Shown piece by piece: positions 1-9,734 of a stretch of DNA of 64,000 nt. A program made the position numbers and the translations under genes. Within the stretch, counting starts at the first letter, position 1; every line of letters begins with the position of its first letter. Origin of the DNA: Thalassospira mesophila (GTDB taxonomy: Bacteria; Pseudomonadota; Alphaproteobacteria; Rhodospirillales; Thalassospiraceae); the NCBI RefSeq assembly GCF_002115755.1, contig NZ_JFKA01000002.1, positions 620,001-684,000 on the forward strand, in the 5' to 3' direction. A model generated the notes under the pieces. It was not told the origin of the DNA, did no database searches, and saw only the letters and a list, made by a program, of their open reading frames with translations.

Positions 1-2
1 GC

Positions 3-80
3 TGGTGCCACGTTTCCGAGGGGGCCGAAGGCGATGCCGGTTTTGCTGGTACCGCTTCTGCCGCGATTGCTGCTGGCTGA
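3..80 (+). CDS. possible 3' end of a gene entering from the left
   Basis: From position 3 an open frame runs to a TGA at 78-80 and would encode about 25 residues rich in Gly and Ala (reading WCHVSEGAEG at the edge). The composition looks like a protein tail, but the piece is too short to recognise and the other frames are not clearly excluded. It is listed only so that the edge is not read as empty. Confidence 0.2.
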   Translation, partial: WCHVSEGAEGDAGFAGTASAAIAAG

Positions 81-450
81 GCAGGTCTGCTACGGGCGGG
101 CATCAGGCGTCGTTACGATGTGAGACGGATATTCTGGCAACGCACATTGGTTTGATCCCGGTTGGTTGAACAGATCAGGCGAGAAAAATTCAACCATATT
201 ACGGTACCAAATTACAGCTTTTTATGACTGGCCCGGTGCGGGGATTAAATCAGGCCTGTGACGGGATCGTTTCAGGGCTGTGGAGCAATGCAAAAGTCGG
301 TGCCAATGGCAATGCCGAGGCGGGTGCAAAAATTAATGTTGCAGTGCGAAGGCCCGGAAGAAGGCGGTGCCCGACGCCCGGGCGGCGGCCCCCGGTATCG
401 CATGGGGAAAGCCGACAGGACGGAAGATGGACCGGAAAATGACGAGCTGT
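81..450. other. no gene recognised
   Basis: This roughly 370-base stretch lies between the left edge and the 3' end of the superoxide dismutase gene. Short open frames exist on both strands, but none has a ribosome-binding site together with a protein-like composition. I see no clear terminator hairpin with a T-run for the superoxide dismutase gene. Confidence 0.4.
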
Positions 451-969
451 TTATTTAATGACCGCACAAGCAAGCCGTTCCCCGGCGGCACCGGAGGGCT
501 GGGACATATAATCGTCGGCGCCGGCGTGAATAACGATGGTTTTGCTACGAATACCGGTTTCTTTGTCGTCGAGTTTGACATCGGTATCGATCAACTGGCT
601 AAACATTTTGCCCTGCGCGTTGACATACTGGTTGGGCATATCCCCGGCATGGGGGCCGTTTGGCATTAAAAAACCGTGCATTTTGTGGGTGGGGTTAAAG
701 TGGCCCCCGGCAGTTTTAAACTTGCTGGCTGTATCGCATTCGCCATTTTCATGGATGTGAAAAGCAACCCACTGGTCCGATGGCAGGCCGGTGACCTCGG
801 CTTTGATCACAACCCCGCCGTCGGTTTCGGTGAGTTGGGCGGTGCCGATATTGGTGTTTTCGTCATTGTGAAAGGTGGCCGTGGCGGCGGTTTCGGCAAA
901 GGCCGGAAAGGCAACCAGCGAAACGGCCCCTGCTGTCAGGGCAATTAAAGGGACGATGATGGCTCGCAT
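451..969 (-). CDS. sodC: periplasmic Cu/Zn superoxide dismutase
   Basis: Converts superoxide to oxygen and hydrogen peroxide in the periplasm. The 172-residue product begins with a signal peptide (MRAIIVPLIALTAG, cleavage after AFA near residue 25). The metal-ligand region HIHENGECD is followed by GGHFNP, the sequence GPHAGDMPN, and a C-terminal part with VIHAGADDY and GERLAC, all expected for bacterial SodC. The start at 969 is chosen because AAGGAG lies about 8 bases upstream; a longer frame to 1032 adds 21 residues before the signal peptide and has no good site. It is an isolated gene with no obvious operon partner. Identification is firm; physiological regulation cannot be read from the sequence. 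Confidence 0.93.
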   Translation of the reverse strand: MRAIIVPLIALTAGAVSLVAFPAFAETAATATFHNDENTNIGTAQLTETDGGVVIKAEVTGLPSDQWVAFHIHENGECDTASKFKTAGGHFNPTHKMHGFLMPNGPHAGDMPNQYVNAQGKMFSQLIDTDVKLDDKETGIRSKTIVIHAGADDYMSQPSGAAGERLACAVIK

Positions 970-1204
970 CGATGTTCTCCTTATTGATTTGTTAACTTGT
1001 TGAACTGCGTGAGCCGTTCTTTGTTCCCGCAAAGCCGCAGATTGTTTTTTTAAACGGTATCACGCGCAAAAGTAACCGGGGGCATTCACAGCAGCAGGAT
1101 CGGCGCGCCACGGGGTGGCGGGGGTGGATTGATGGTGCTGCGTAAGAAGCCCTTTTTGGTGCTCGTCTCCGGGCTCTTTGAGCATCGAGGCACGACAAAG
1201 GGAG
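970..1204. other. intergenic region upstream of sodC
   Basis: Contains the promoter side of sodC and the far side of the terminator at 1205-1241. A short inverted repeat (CGCCAC, three-base loop, GTGGCG) lies near 1107-1121. No gene is supported here. Confidence 0.35.
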
Positions 1205-1241
1205 AAAAAAGACCGGCCTGACGGGGGAGTGTCAGGCCGGT
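1205..1241 (-). terminator. rho-independent terminator
   Basis: An 11-bp perfect stem (ACCGGCCTGAC at 1212-1222 with GTCAGGCCGGT at 1231-1241) has an 8-base loop. On the minus strand it is followed by a run of six T residues (complement of 1205-1210). It would end transcription of the minus-strand gene at 1407-2093. Confidence 0.8.
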
Positions 1242-1406
1242 TACTTCTTGCTGCTTGCTCGGTCTTATGGTGGAAATCCGGCTGTTCGCATTAAGCCGGT
1301 TTTATCTCGCGACTTTTACCTGGCGGCATTTACCTGGTAACGACATTTCCCAAGCCAATCTGGCACCACGCCCGATTGGCGGGCGGGCAGGGATATTTCC
1401 GGTCGC

Positions 1407-2093
1407 CTAGGCGTAAGTGCTAAATTGTGGGCGGTTGCGATCTTGCGCCACGGCAGCCTGAGCCGAATACTGGCTGGCTTGCGCGGTTTGTGTAATCTGG
1501 GTTTGAACCGTCTGTTCGTCGCCTTTGGGGCTGGCCGCCGACAGGGCTTCGTCCTTTTGCGGGGCAAACAGTTCGGTAATTCGGGCATCAAGCGATTTCA
1601 GGCCATCATCAAGGCGCTGCTGCGTGTCATTGATGCTGGCACTAACGGTTTCATTTAGCGCGCCCAAACCTTCAAGAAGATCACGGGCCTGATCAATGCC
1701 TTTGGCTATCCCCCTGGAAGCCTCGGACAAAATATGACGGGCTTCGCCTTCATTATCGGCATGTGACGTGATCAGGTTGGAAACCTGCGACAATATCCGG
1801 TCCGATACGGCTTCGGGCGTGTAATCGTCGGGGTTTACCCCCTGGATCGAGATCCCGGAGCTTGAAAGGCTTTCATTGATCGCAGAAATGATCTGATCGG
1901 TGCCAAGAGCCTGGGCAGAACTGTTTGAAAGCGAGACCTTGGTGGCATCACCAAAGATATTCGCACCCGAGTCCTTGCCAATCAGCGATCCACTGTGACC
2001 AGACTTGTCATTGCCGCCCGGCAAATAAGCTTGAGCAGAACGTGCTGATATTCCAGTGTTTTGACTATTCTGGCCACCAACAAGGAGGTCCAT
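1407..2093 (-). CDS. DUF5610-like protein of unknown function
   Basis: A 228-residue hydrophilic protein without signal peptide or membrane segments. The N-terminal 50 residues are low-complexity (Gly/Ser/Asn). A central block, about residues 52-160, holds KVSLSNSSAQALG, TDQIISAINESL and a helical stretch with heptad-like spacing (ILSEASRGIAKGIDQARDLLEGLGALNETV). The tail is rich in Gln and Ala. From memory this layout resembles the DUF5610 family, often seen in polar-flagellate proteobacteria, but I cannot confirm it. The start at 2093 is supported by AGGAG about 7 bases upstream. A strong terminator follows, so it is probably monocistronic. Confidence 0.7.
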   Translation of the reverse strand: MDLLVGGQNSQNTGISARSAQAYLPGGNDKSGHSGSLIGKDSGANIFGDATKVSLSNSSAQALGTDQIISAINESLSSSGISIQGVNPDDYTPEAVSDRILSQVSNLITSHADNEGEARHILSEASRGIAKGIDQARDLLEGLGALNETVSASINDTQQRLDDGLKSLDARITELFAPQKDEALSAASPKGDEQTVQTQITQTAQASQYSAQAAVAQDRNRPQFSTYA

Positions 2094-2466
2094 TTCCCAA
2101 CTCCTGCGATCTTTCGCGGGAACGCGCGTTAATTTTCAACAACAGACAATGGCATGTTTTTGCGAAAAAAGCCAGCGAAGTATTAACGGGCAGGTTGATC
2201 TGGCGGCTGGCCCGGCGCGGTACCAGCATGATCTTTGATATGGGAGCCTTTGATCCGGGAACCAGAGCATTGTGGGGCGCCATTGCCCAAATACAGCGGC
2301 GCGTTCCCCGGGATCAGGGGTCTTTTGGCGCGATAATTGCGATGGGGGATTGCACCGCGCGCCAAGCCCGATTATTGAACAGGGTTTAATTCGTAATTTA
2401 CCCGGTCAGGGCGTGTCGAGTTTCCTCCACGGTTTGACCCTGACCAGATGCAGGAGCAGTTTGACA
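2094..2466. other. intergenic region with a hairpin before leuS
   Basis: A 373-base divergent intergenic region. Frames here overlap the extended leuS frame and lack protein character. Close to the leuS start there is an 8-bp inverted repeat (GGTCAGGG at 2404-2411, CCCTGACC at 2438-2445) with a 26-base loop, which could act in leader control. There is no T-box architecture that I can recognise. Confidence 0.35.
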
Positions 2467-5400
2467 GTGGCAAACCCAACAGCGGCAAACCATACAGTGG
2501 CAAACTATCAGGAAAGTGCCGCAGCGTTTGAAAAACGCTGGCAGCAATATTGGCGCGAAAACGATATTTATCGCACCCCAAACCCGGGCGATGCCGATTT
2601 TGATCCGTCCAAAAAGAAAAGCGTGATCCTCGATATGTTCCCGTACCCGAGCGGGGTCGGGCTGCATATTGGTCATCCGCTGGGTTATATCGCCACCGAT
2701 GTCAAGGCGCGTTACAAACGCATGAGCGGCTTTAACGTTTTGCATTCGATGGGTTTTGATGCCTTTGGCCTGCCTGCCGAACAATTCGCGATCCAGACCG
2801 GGCAGCATCCGCGCATCACCACCGAAGCCAATATTGAAAATATGCTGCGCCAGTTCGAGGTGATTGGTCTGGGCCATGACCCGCATCGTCGTTTTGCCTC
2901 GACCGACCCGGAATATTATAAATGGACGCAGTGGATTTTCCTGCAGCTGTTTAACAGCTTTTATGATCCGTTGATGGAATGGACCGGCCCCGATGGCAAT
3001 ATTGTTATTGGCCGTGCCCGCCCGATCGCCGAGCTGCGCCCGCTGCTTGATGCCGGGGAATGGTTGTTAGATGAAGATGGTGTGGCCCAGCCCGCCAGCA
3101 TGGTTGGCGATGGGGTAAAGGCCGAAAGTGCCGCCGCGATTGGCCGCGCCATTGACCGTGCCCGTCTGGCTTATGTCGATGAAGTACCGGTCAACTGGTG
3201 CCCTATGCTGGGAACCGTTTTGTCAAACGAGGAAGTGACCAACGAAGGCAAGTCCGAGCGTGGCGATTACCCGGTTTACAAACGCCCGCTTAAACAGTGG
3301 ATGCTGCGCATTACCGACTATGCCGACCGGCTGGTTTCTGACCTTGCCGGGCTGAACTGGCCCAACGGTGTTGTTGAAATGCAAAAAAGCTGGATCGGCC
3401 GTTCGGTTGGTGCGCGGGTGAATTTCCCGGTTGAAACCGTTTCGGGTGTTGATAGCAAAATTGCCGTTTACACCACCCGGCCCGATACCATTTTTGGCGC
3501 CACCTATATGGTGCTGGCCCCGGAACATCCGCTGGTCGATGCGCTGGTGGCCGACGATGCCAAAGCCGCCGTGAGCGCCTATCGCAAACAGGCCGCCGAG
3601 GTAAAGGCCGTATCGGCCAAGGATGATGCCGAACGCGAAAAAACCGGTGTGTTTATTGGCGCCTATGCCACCAACCCGGTCGCGGGCGATAAAATCCCGG
3701 TCTGGATTGCCGATTATGTTTTGATGGGCTATGGCACCGGCGCGATCATGGCGGTGCCGTCGGGCGACCAGCGCGACTTTGAATTTGCCCGCAAGTTCAA
3801 CCTGCCGATCAAGGCGACCACGCGCCCGACCGATCATTGGCTGGCTGAAAACGCGCCTGCGGATATTGCGGACCTTTCGGGGGATGCAAAGCTGGCGAAA
3901 TATATTGCCGCCCCTGAAACATTTGCGGGTGCCTATACCGATACCGGCGAAAACATTAATTCCACCAATGACAGCATTTCGCTAAACGGCCTTGCAACCG
4001 CCGATGCCAAAGCCCGGATGATTGAATGGCTGGAACACCACGGCATTGGCCGGGGCCGCACGCAATATAAACTGCGCGACTGGCTGTTTTCGCGCCAGCG
4101 TTATTGGGGCGAGCCGTTCCCGGTTTTGTTCGATATTGAAACCGGGCAGGTGCATGGTGTGGCCGAAACCGCTTTGCCGGTTTTGCTGCCCGAAATGACC
4201 GATTTTAAACCGCAATCCAACGAAGACCCGAATTCCGAACCCGAACCGCCGCTGGCACGCGCCAGGGAATGGATGGAAGTTGCCGGGATTGTTCTGGACG
4301 ACGGTTCGGTTCTGCCGGTCGATGCCGCTGCGGGCGAAAACTACGTTCATAATGGCGTGGAATATCCGGTGCGTGCCTTCAAACGCGATGCCAATTCCAT
4401 GCCCAACTGGGCCGGGTCATGCTGGTATTTCCTGCGTTATTTCGATGCCCATAACAATGATGCGTTTGTGGCACCCGAGGCCGCCGATTACTGGTCAAAA
4501 ACGCTGGATGACAATGGCAAGCCATTGGCCGGTGCGGTGGATTTGTATGTGGGTGGGGCGGAACATGCGGTGCTGCATTTGCTGTATTCGCGCTTTTGGC
4601 ACAAGGTGCTGTTCGATCTGGGCCATGTGCAAACCCCGGAACCGTTCCAACAACTGTTTAACCAGGGCATGATCACGGCCGATGCCTATACCGACGCCCG
4701 TGGCGTGTATGTTGACATTCACGATGTTGAAATGCGTGACGTTGATGGTAAAAAACGCCCGTTTAATGCCAAAACCGATGAAGCCCTGATCACGGTGCCC
4801 GGCAAGATGGGCAAACGCTATAAAAACGGCATTCCGCCGGAAGAAATTTGCGACCAATATACGATCGATACCTTCCGGGCCTATGAAATGTATATGGGGC
4901 CGCTTGATAGTTCCAAGCCGTGGCAGTCTGATGCCATTGTTGGCATGTTGCGGTTTTTGGGCAATGTCTGGAAACTGGCAACCCAGGCGGACCGCACCGA
5001 TGTGTTAGATGCGAAAATTGACAGTCTGGTGCATAAAACCATCGAAAAGGTTGGCAAGGATATTGACAATCTACGCCTGAATACGGCCCTTGCCGCCTTG
5101 ATCGAACTGACCAACGCCCTTGGCAAACAAGGTGCGGTTCATGCGGACCATATTCGTGCCCTTGCCCTGATGGTGGCCCCGTTTGCGCCGCATCTGGGCG
5201 AAGAACTGGCAAGCACGTTGGCACCGGACGAATTTGCCGCCAAAAAATCGGTGATCAAGTTTGATTGGCCGGTATTTGATGCCGAAAAAGCCAAAGACGA
5301 TGAATTTGAAGTGCCGGTTCAGGTGAATGGCAAAAAACGCGGTGCCATTATGGTGGCGGCAGATGCCGATCAGGCAACTGTCGAGGCCCTTGCCAAGGCC

Positions 5401-5502
5401 GAAGAAAATGTCGCCCGCCATATTGAGGGCAAAGAGATCGTGAAGCTGATTTACATTGCCAAACCGACGCCGAAGCTGGTGAATATTGTGGTTAAAGGTT
5501 AA
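2467..5502 (+). CDS. leuS: leucyl-tRNA synthetase, large atypical form
   Basis: Charges tRNA-Leu with leucine. The class I signature is HIGH at residues 67-70; the second signature reads KMGKR at 780-784 instead of KMSKS. The editing-domain region ([21 protein letters not shown]) and a C-terminal anticodon-binding domain are present. The length is 1011 residues, against about 860 for common bacterial LeuRS. Extra sequence includes a [10 protein letters not shown] segment before [16 protein letters not shown] and a long block after the WGEPFPV motif. The frame opens at 2272, but GTG at 2467 has AGGAG at 2452-2456 and precedes the conserved domain, so it is preferred. A stable terminator follows. 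Family assignment is certain; the actinobacterial-like character is my recollection of those sequences. Confidence 0.93.
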   Translation: MANPTAANHTVANYQESAAAFEKRWQQYWRENDIYRTPNPGDADFDPSKKKSVILDMFPYPSGVGLHIGHPLGYIATDVKARYKRMSGFNVLHSMGFDAFGLPAEQFAIQTGQHPRITTEANIENMLRQFEVIGLGHDPHRRFASTDPEYYKWTQWIFLQLFNSFYDPLMEWTGPDGNIVIGRARPIAELRPLLDAGEWLLDEDGVAQPASMVGDGVKAESAAAIGRAIDRARLAYVDEVPVNWCPMLGTVLSNEEVTNEGKSERGDYPVYKRPLKQWMLRITDYADRLVSDLAGLNWPNGVVEMQKSWIGRSVGARVNFPVETVSGVDSKIAVYTTRPDTIFGATYMVLAPEHPLVDALVADDAKAAVSAYRKQAAEVKAVSAKDDAEREKTGVFIGAYATNPVAGDKIPVWIADYVLMGYGTGAIMAVPSGDQRDFEFARKFNLPIKATTRPTDHWLAENAPADIADLSGDAKLAKYIAAPETFAGAYTDTGENINSTNDSISLNGLATADAKARMIEWLEHHGIGRGRTQYKLRDWLFSRQRYWGEPFPVLFDIETGQVHGVAETALPVLLPEMTDFKPQSNEDPNSEPEPPLARAREWMEVAGIVLDDGSVLPVDAAAGENYVHNGVEYPVRAFKRDANSMPNWAGSCWYFLRYFDAHNNDAFVAPEAADYWSKTLDDNGKPLAGAVDLYVGGAEHAVLHLLYSRFWHKVLFDLGHVQTPEPFQQLFNQGMITADAYTDARGVYVDIHDVEMRDVDGKKRPFNAKTDEALITVPGKMGKRYKNGIPPEEICDQYTIDTFRAYEMYMGPLDSSKPWQSDAIVGMLRFLGNVWKLATQADRTDVLDAKIDSLVHKTIEKVGKDIDNLRLNTALAALIELTNALGKQGAVHADHIRALALMVAPFAPHLGEELASTLAPDEFAAKKSVIKFDWPVFDAEKAKDDEFEVPVQVNGKKRGAIMVAADADQATVEALAKAEENVARHIEGKEIVKLIYIAKPTPKLVNIVVKG

Positions 5503-5519
5503 AACCACAGCAGATTTTT

Positions 5520-5565
5520 AAAAATGGCGCGCCTTGCCGGATACCATCCGGGGCGCGCCATTTTT
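5520..5565. terminator. rho-independent terminator after leuS
   Basis: A long stem pairs AAAATGGCGCGCC (5521-5533) with GGCGCGCCATTTT (5552-5564), with a T-run on the plus strand and an A-run on the left side. It can work in both directions and separates leuS from the potassium transporter. Confidence 0.88.
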
Positions 5566-5768
5566 GTTTTGGGCATGCAATGTGCGCAGATGGCGGTTTC
5601 CCGATTGGCGGGGGTTATTGCCGTCACTTTCAGGCAGGATACCCGCCACGTTATTTGCCTTTTCCTGGTGGCGGGTGTTCTGCCCGGCTTTTGTTTTTTT
5701 TGATACGCAATGCCGGACTATTCGCATTACCGGTCACGGCATTTGCCCATCACAACCCCGGAGAATTC

Positions 5769-7229
5769 ATGACACCGTTTGGCAGTGCCGTGCGTTTTGT
5801 CCTGTTCGTTAATGGTTTGCTGCTGCTGGTACTGGCAACTGCCATGGTCGTGCCAATGCTGGTCGATCTGGGCATGGCCAATGCCGACTGGTGGGCTTTT
5901 GCCGGGTCGGCCGGGGTGTGTTCGTTTATCGGGGCAGCGCTGGCCTTGTCTTGCCGGGGCTTGTCCGACCGGTTAAATGCCCGGGCGGGGTATTTGTTAA
6001 CCGTGTCGGCATGGGTGCTGGTCAGTTTGTTTGGCAGTTTGCCGCTGTATTTTTCCAGCCTTGGGCTAACTTTTACCGATGCCTATTTTGAAACCATGTC
6101 GGCGTTAACGACAACGGGCTCCACGGTCTTAAGCGGGCTGGATGATATGGCACCGGGCTTGTTGTTGTGGCGGTCGTTAATGCAGTGGATTGGCGGGGTT
6201 GGCATTGTTGTCATGGCGATGATGTTGCTGCCAATGTTGCGGGTCGGCGGGATGCAGCTTTTTCGCACGGAATCATCGGACATTTCGGGCAAGCCGGTGG
6301 CGCGTGTGGTGCATATGGCAGCTTTGACCGTAATGGTTTATGTCGGGCTTTCGGTGCTATGTGCCATTGGCTATGACCTTGCGGGCATGGGCAGCTTTGA
6401 TGCCATCAACCATGCCATGGCGACCATCGCGACGGGCGGCTATTCGACCAAGGACGCCTCGATGGGGTATTTTAATTCCGTCCCGATTGAAATTGTCGGC
6501 ATTGTTTTTATGGCAGCCGGGGCCTTGCCGCTGATATTTTACGCGCATTTGTTTACCAAAGGCAGCCGGGCGTTTTTTCAGGAACGCCAGGTGGTGGTAT
6601 TTTTAGGCGTTCTGACCGGTGCTGTTTTGCTGATGACCGCATGGAATGTGGATGCCAACCATATGCCGCTTTGGCATGCACTACGGGTGTCGGCCTTTAA
6701 TGTGACATCGGTGTTAACCGATACCGGTTTTGCCACCACCGATTTTGGGGCCTGGGGCAGTTTTGCCACCGGTCTGTTTTTTATGCTGATGATTATTGGC
6801 GGCTGTGCGGGCTCCACCGCAGGCGGGATCAAGATTTTTCGCTGGCAAATCCTGTGGGGCGGTTTGGTGCGCCAGCTTCGCCAAATGGTGCGGCCCAATC
6901 AGATATTGCTGACCCGCTATGCCGGGCACGCAGTTGATGACCAGACCATTCTGGGCGTGCGCAATTTCTTTTTCATCTACATGATGACGCTTCTGGTTTT
7001 GTCCGTTGCGGTGATGGCCACCGGGCCGGATTTTTTATCGGCCATCACGCTGGTGGCACAGGGCATGGCCAATGCCGGGCCGGGGCTGGGCACACTGGGC
7101 GGGCCATCGGGCAATTTTGAAGCCCTGTCTGATCCGACCAAATGGGTGCTGATCGGGGCGATGCTGTTGGGGCGGCTGGAACTGATGACGGTCTATGTCT
7201 TGTTCATTGCTGAATATTGGCGGGATTAA
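5769..7229 (+). CDS. trkH: TrkH-family potassium uptake protein
   Basis: Membrane subunit of a Trk-type K+ uptake system, expected to pair with a cytoplasmic NAD-binding TrkA protein not seen in this window. The 486-residue protein has about ten hydrophobic segments and the four pore-loop repeats of the family: SALTTTGSTVL, ATIATGGYST, SVLTDTGFATTD and QGMANAGPGL. GGCAGSTAGGIKIFR follows the third pore repeat, as in TrkH. The start at 5769 is chosen for GGAG five bases upstream; the longer frame from 5580 adds Cys-rich sequence overlapping nothing conserved. It stands alone between the leuS terminator and the polysaccharide locus. Confidence 0.92.
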   Translation: MTPFGSAVRFVLFVNGLLLLVLATAMVVPMLVDLGMANADWWAFAGSAGVCSFIGAALALSCRGLSDRLNARAGYLLTVSAWVLVSLFGSLPLYFSSLGLTFTDAYFETMSALTTTGSTVLSGLDDMAPGLLLWRSLMQWIGGVGIVVMAMMLLPMLRVGGMQLFRTESSDISGKPVARVVHMAALTVMVYVGLSVLCAIGYDLAGMGSFDAINHAMATIATGGYSTKDASMGYFNSVPIEIVGIVFMAAGALPLIFYAHLFTKGSRAFFQERQVVVFLGVLTGAVLLMTAWNVDANHMPLWHALRVSAFNVTSVLTDTGFATTDFGAWGSFATGLFFMLMIIGGCAGSTAGGIKIFRWQILWGGLVRQLRQMVRPNQILLTRYAGHAVDDQTILGVRNFFFIYMMTLLVLSVAVMATGPDFLSAITLVAQGMANAGPGLGTLGGPSGNFEALSDPTKWVLIGAMLLGRLELMTVYVLFIAEYWRD

Positions 7230-7326
7230 CCTGAAAGTTGCCGCGAACGCCTTGCTATGCGTTGACGCTGTTTGTCGCAGTCGATAGAAGCAGAAGGTCA
7301 TTTCAGAAAGTGAGAAAGTCAGCTTT

Positions 7327-8616
7327 ATGAGCCACGGACGCAAGATTTCAGTTGTTGGTTTGGGATATGTTGGATTGCCGGTCGCGGTGGCCTTTGGCAC
7401 ACATAACGGACAAACCGTTGCCTTTGACATCAACAAAAAACGGATAGCGCAGCTACGTTCGGGCCATGACGCCACAGGCGAGGTGGATGAACCGGAATTG
7501 GCTGCGGCCAATTTGCTGTTGACGGACAATGCTGCCGATCTGGCCTTGGCGGACTTTCATATTGTGACGGTGCCAACCCCGATTGATCAGGCCAATCTGC
7601 CCGATTTATCGCCGTTGCGCTCGGCCTCGAAAACGGTTGGTGCGGTGCTAAAGGCTGGTGACATTGTGGTTTATGAAAGCACGGTTTACCCCGGTGCCAC
7701 CGAAGATGTTTGCGTGCCGATTTTGGAAGCACAATCGGGCCTGAAAGCCGGTGTTGATTTCACGGTGGGCTATTCGCCCGAGCGGATTAACCCCGGCGAT
7801 CGCGAACACCGTTTTACCACCATTACCAAGGTTGTTTCCGGCCAGACCCCGGAAACACTGGAAATTGTCGCTGCTGTTTATGGCAGCGTGGTAACAGCGG
7901 GCATTCACAAAGCCCCGACGATTAAGGCCGCCGAAGCCGCCAAGGTGATTGAAAACACCCAGCGCGATTTAAACATTGCCCTGATGAACGAACTGTCGCT
8001 GATTTTTGATCGCGCCGGTATTGATACCAGCGATGTTTTGGCCGCCGCCGGAACCAAATGGAACTTCCTGCGTTTTACCCCCGGTCTGGTCGGTGGGCAC
8101 TGCATTGGCGTTGACCCCTATTACCTGACCCACAAGGCCGAAGAACTGGGTTATTACCCGCAGGTTATTCTGGCCGGGCGTCGCATTAACGATGGCATGG
8201 GCACAGTTGTCGCCAACAAGGTGATCCGGGCGATTTTGCGCAAAGGCGGGGTGGTAAACCCGACCGTGACGGTGCTGGGCCTGACCTTTAAGGAAAACGT
8301 GCCTGACATTCGCAATACCCGCGTGATCGACATTATCCGCGAGCTGGAAGATGCCGGGATTACAGTGCAGGTGCATGACGCGATGGCCGATGCCGATGAA
8401 GTCGCCCATGAATTTGACGGGCTAAAGCTGTGCGCGTTTGCGGACCTTAAACCCGCTGATGCCGTGGTGATGGCGGTGTCGCACCGTGATTATGTCAGTG
8501 GTGGCTGGCCGATGGTGCAAAACATGCTGGATGACGGCAAGGGTTTTGTTGCCGATGTGCGCGCCATGCTGCCACGCGAAGACCGCCCGGACGGGATTGA
8601 TTTGTGGCGCTTGTAA
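7327..8616 (+). CDS. tviB: UDP-N-acetylhexosamine 6-dehydrogenase (TviB/WbpO type)
   Basis: Oxidises C6 of a UDP-N-acetylhexosamine to the uronic acid with two NAD+. The 429-residue protein opens with a Rossmann fold (VVGLGYVGLPVAVAFG), has the central dimerisation helix around residues 196-215 (IKAAEAAKVIENTQRDLNIALMNE, given here as its key stretch AAKVIENTQRDLNIA) and the catalytic-cysteine motif GGHCIGVDPYYL near residue 258. The C-terminal UDP-binding domain starts at VTVLGLTFKENVPDIRNTR. Close similarity in motifs to TviB and WbpO favours UDP-GlcNAc or UDP-GalNAc over UDP-glucose, but the substrate is inferred. It opens the polysaccharide locus and ends 8 bases from a convergent glycosyltransferase gene. 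Confidence 0.88.
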   Translation: MSHGRKISVVGLGYVGLPVAVAFGTHNGQTVAFDINKKRIAQLRSGHDATGEVDEPELAAANLLLTDNAADLALADFHIVTVPTPIDQANLPDLSPLRSASKTVGAVLKAGDIVVYESTVYPGATEDVCVPILEAQSGLKAGVDFTVGYSPERINPGDREHRFTTITKVVSGQTPETLEIVAAVYGSVVTAGIHKAPTIKAAEAAKVIENTQRDLNIALMNELSLIFDRAGIDTSDVLAAAGTKWNFLRFTPGLVGGHCIGVDPYYLTHKAEELGYYPQVILAGRRINDGMGTVVANKVIRAILRKGGVVNPTVTVLGLTFKENVPDIRNTRVIDIIRELEDAGITVQVHDAMADADEVAHEFDGLKLCAFADLKPADAVVMAVSHRDYVSGGWPMVQNMLDDGKGFVADVRAMLPREDRPDGIDLWRL

Positions 8617-8624
8617 AAGCGCCG

Positions 8625-9734
8625 CTATAGCAACCGGGCAAAGATATCGCGCAGGTTTTGCGCAAAAATATCGGGATGAAAGGCCGTTTCGCACAGGGTG
8701 CGGGCGGCCTTTGCCATATCTGCCCGCCGGGTGGGGGCGTTATGGGCACGCAAAATGGTTGTTGCCAGTTCTTGTGCATCATGCGAAGTGCCCAGCACAA
8801 AGCCGGTCTGGTTTTCAATGACAATATCGCCAAGCGTGCCAACATTGCTGCTGATAACAGAAACCCCGTGCGCCATGGCTTCTAGCACCACCAAAGGCTG
8901 GGCTTCATTGGCATAGCGGCTGGGAAAGACCATTATATCGCTGTTATGGAGCAATGTGGTTTTGGCAATCGGGCCAACGGTGCCGTGATAGTGGCTGATA
9001 TCGGCAATGTCGGCATCATTCAACAGTTGCAGTAATTGTGGTTCGGACACATCGCCTTGCGCCCCGGCAATATCAAACCGGAAGCTTATGCCGTGCTGCT
9101 TTAATAGACCAAGGGCGTTAATCAGGGTGTCTATCCCCTTGTCGCGGATCAGGTTGGATAAAAACAGGATGCGCAAGGGGCCAGGATTTTGCACGGTTTG
9201 CGGCCCGGCGTTTTGCAGTGCAGGGATATCGACGCAATTGGCAAGGATGGCGGTTTCGCAATCAAGCCCGTCGAGTTCGGTTGTAAGGGATGGTCCCAGA
9301 ACAAGGGCAACCTGATTTTTAAAAACGGCCTTTTGTACCCGTGCTGCAATTTTGGCGTGATCACGCAGGGTTTTAAGGCCCCGGCCATGCAAATGAAACA
9401 CACAGCGAATACCAAAAGCCCGGATCAACAGCGCATACAGGCTGTCGCGCCAAAAAGCCGGGCCGGTGGGGGCAAAGCTGAAATATACCAGATCGGGACG
9501 TTTGGTGATCAATTGCCAGAACAGGCGACAAAGATAGAGCATTGCGACCACATATTTGGCGTGGCTGGTCCGGCCAACCTGTGAAATATCGCTGGAAAAT
9601 CGCAATGGCAGCAGGGTGACCCGGTATTGCGCGTGTAAAACCTCTATTGCGCGTTTGTTCATAATCGCAGCCCCATGCAAGGGCGGCGGCAAATGCACCA
9701 GGGCCAGAATATGCTTTGGCTTGGCTTCAGGCAT
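8625..9734 (-). CDS. GT4-family glycosyltransferase
   Basis: A 369-residue cytoplasmic GT-B enzyme expected to add a sugar to the growing lipid-linked polysaccharide unit. The N-terminal part has PPPLHGAAIMNKR, a typical donor/acceptor loop of this group. The C-terminal half has the nucleotide-sugar site ILFLSNLIRDKGIDTLINAL and the E-x7-E motif region around residue 283 (FPSRYANEAQPLVVLEAMAHGVSVIS, key part EAQPLVVLEAMA). It is the last gene of a seven-gene minus-strand block; its start overlaps the end of the GT2 gene by 8 bases, which suggests coupled translation. The sugar specificity is not readable. Confidence 0.87.
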   Translation of the reverse strand: MPEAKPKHILALVHLPPPLHGAAIMNKRAIEVLHAQYRVTLLPLRFSSDISQVGRTSHAKYVVAMLYLCRLFWQLITKRPDLVYFSFAPTGPAFWRDSLYALLIRAFGIRCVFHLHGRGLKTLRDHAKIAARVQKAVFKNQVALVLGPSLTTELDGLDCETAILANCVDIPALQNAGPQTVQNPGPLRILFLSNLIRDKGIDTLINALGLLKQHGISFRFDIAGAQGDVSEPQLLQLLNDADIADISHYHGTVGPIAKTTLLHNSDIMVFPSRYANEAQPLVVLEAMAHGVSVISSNVGTLGDIVIENQTGFVLGTSHDAQELATTILRAHNAPTRRADMAKAARTLCETAFHPDIFAQNLRDIFARLL

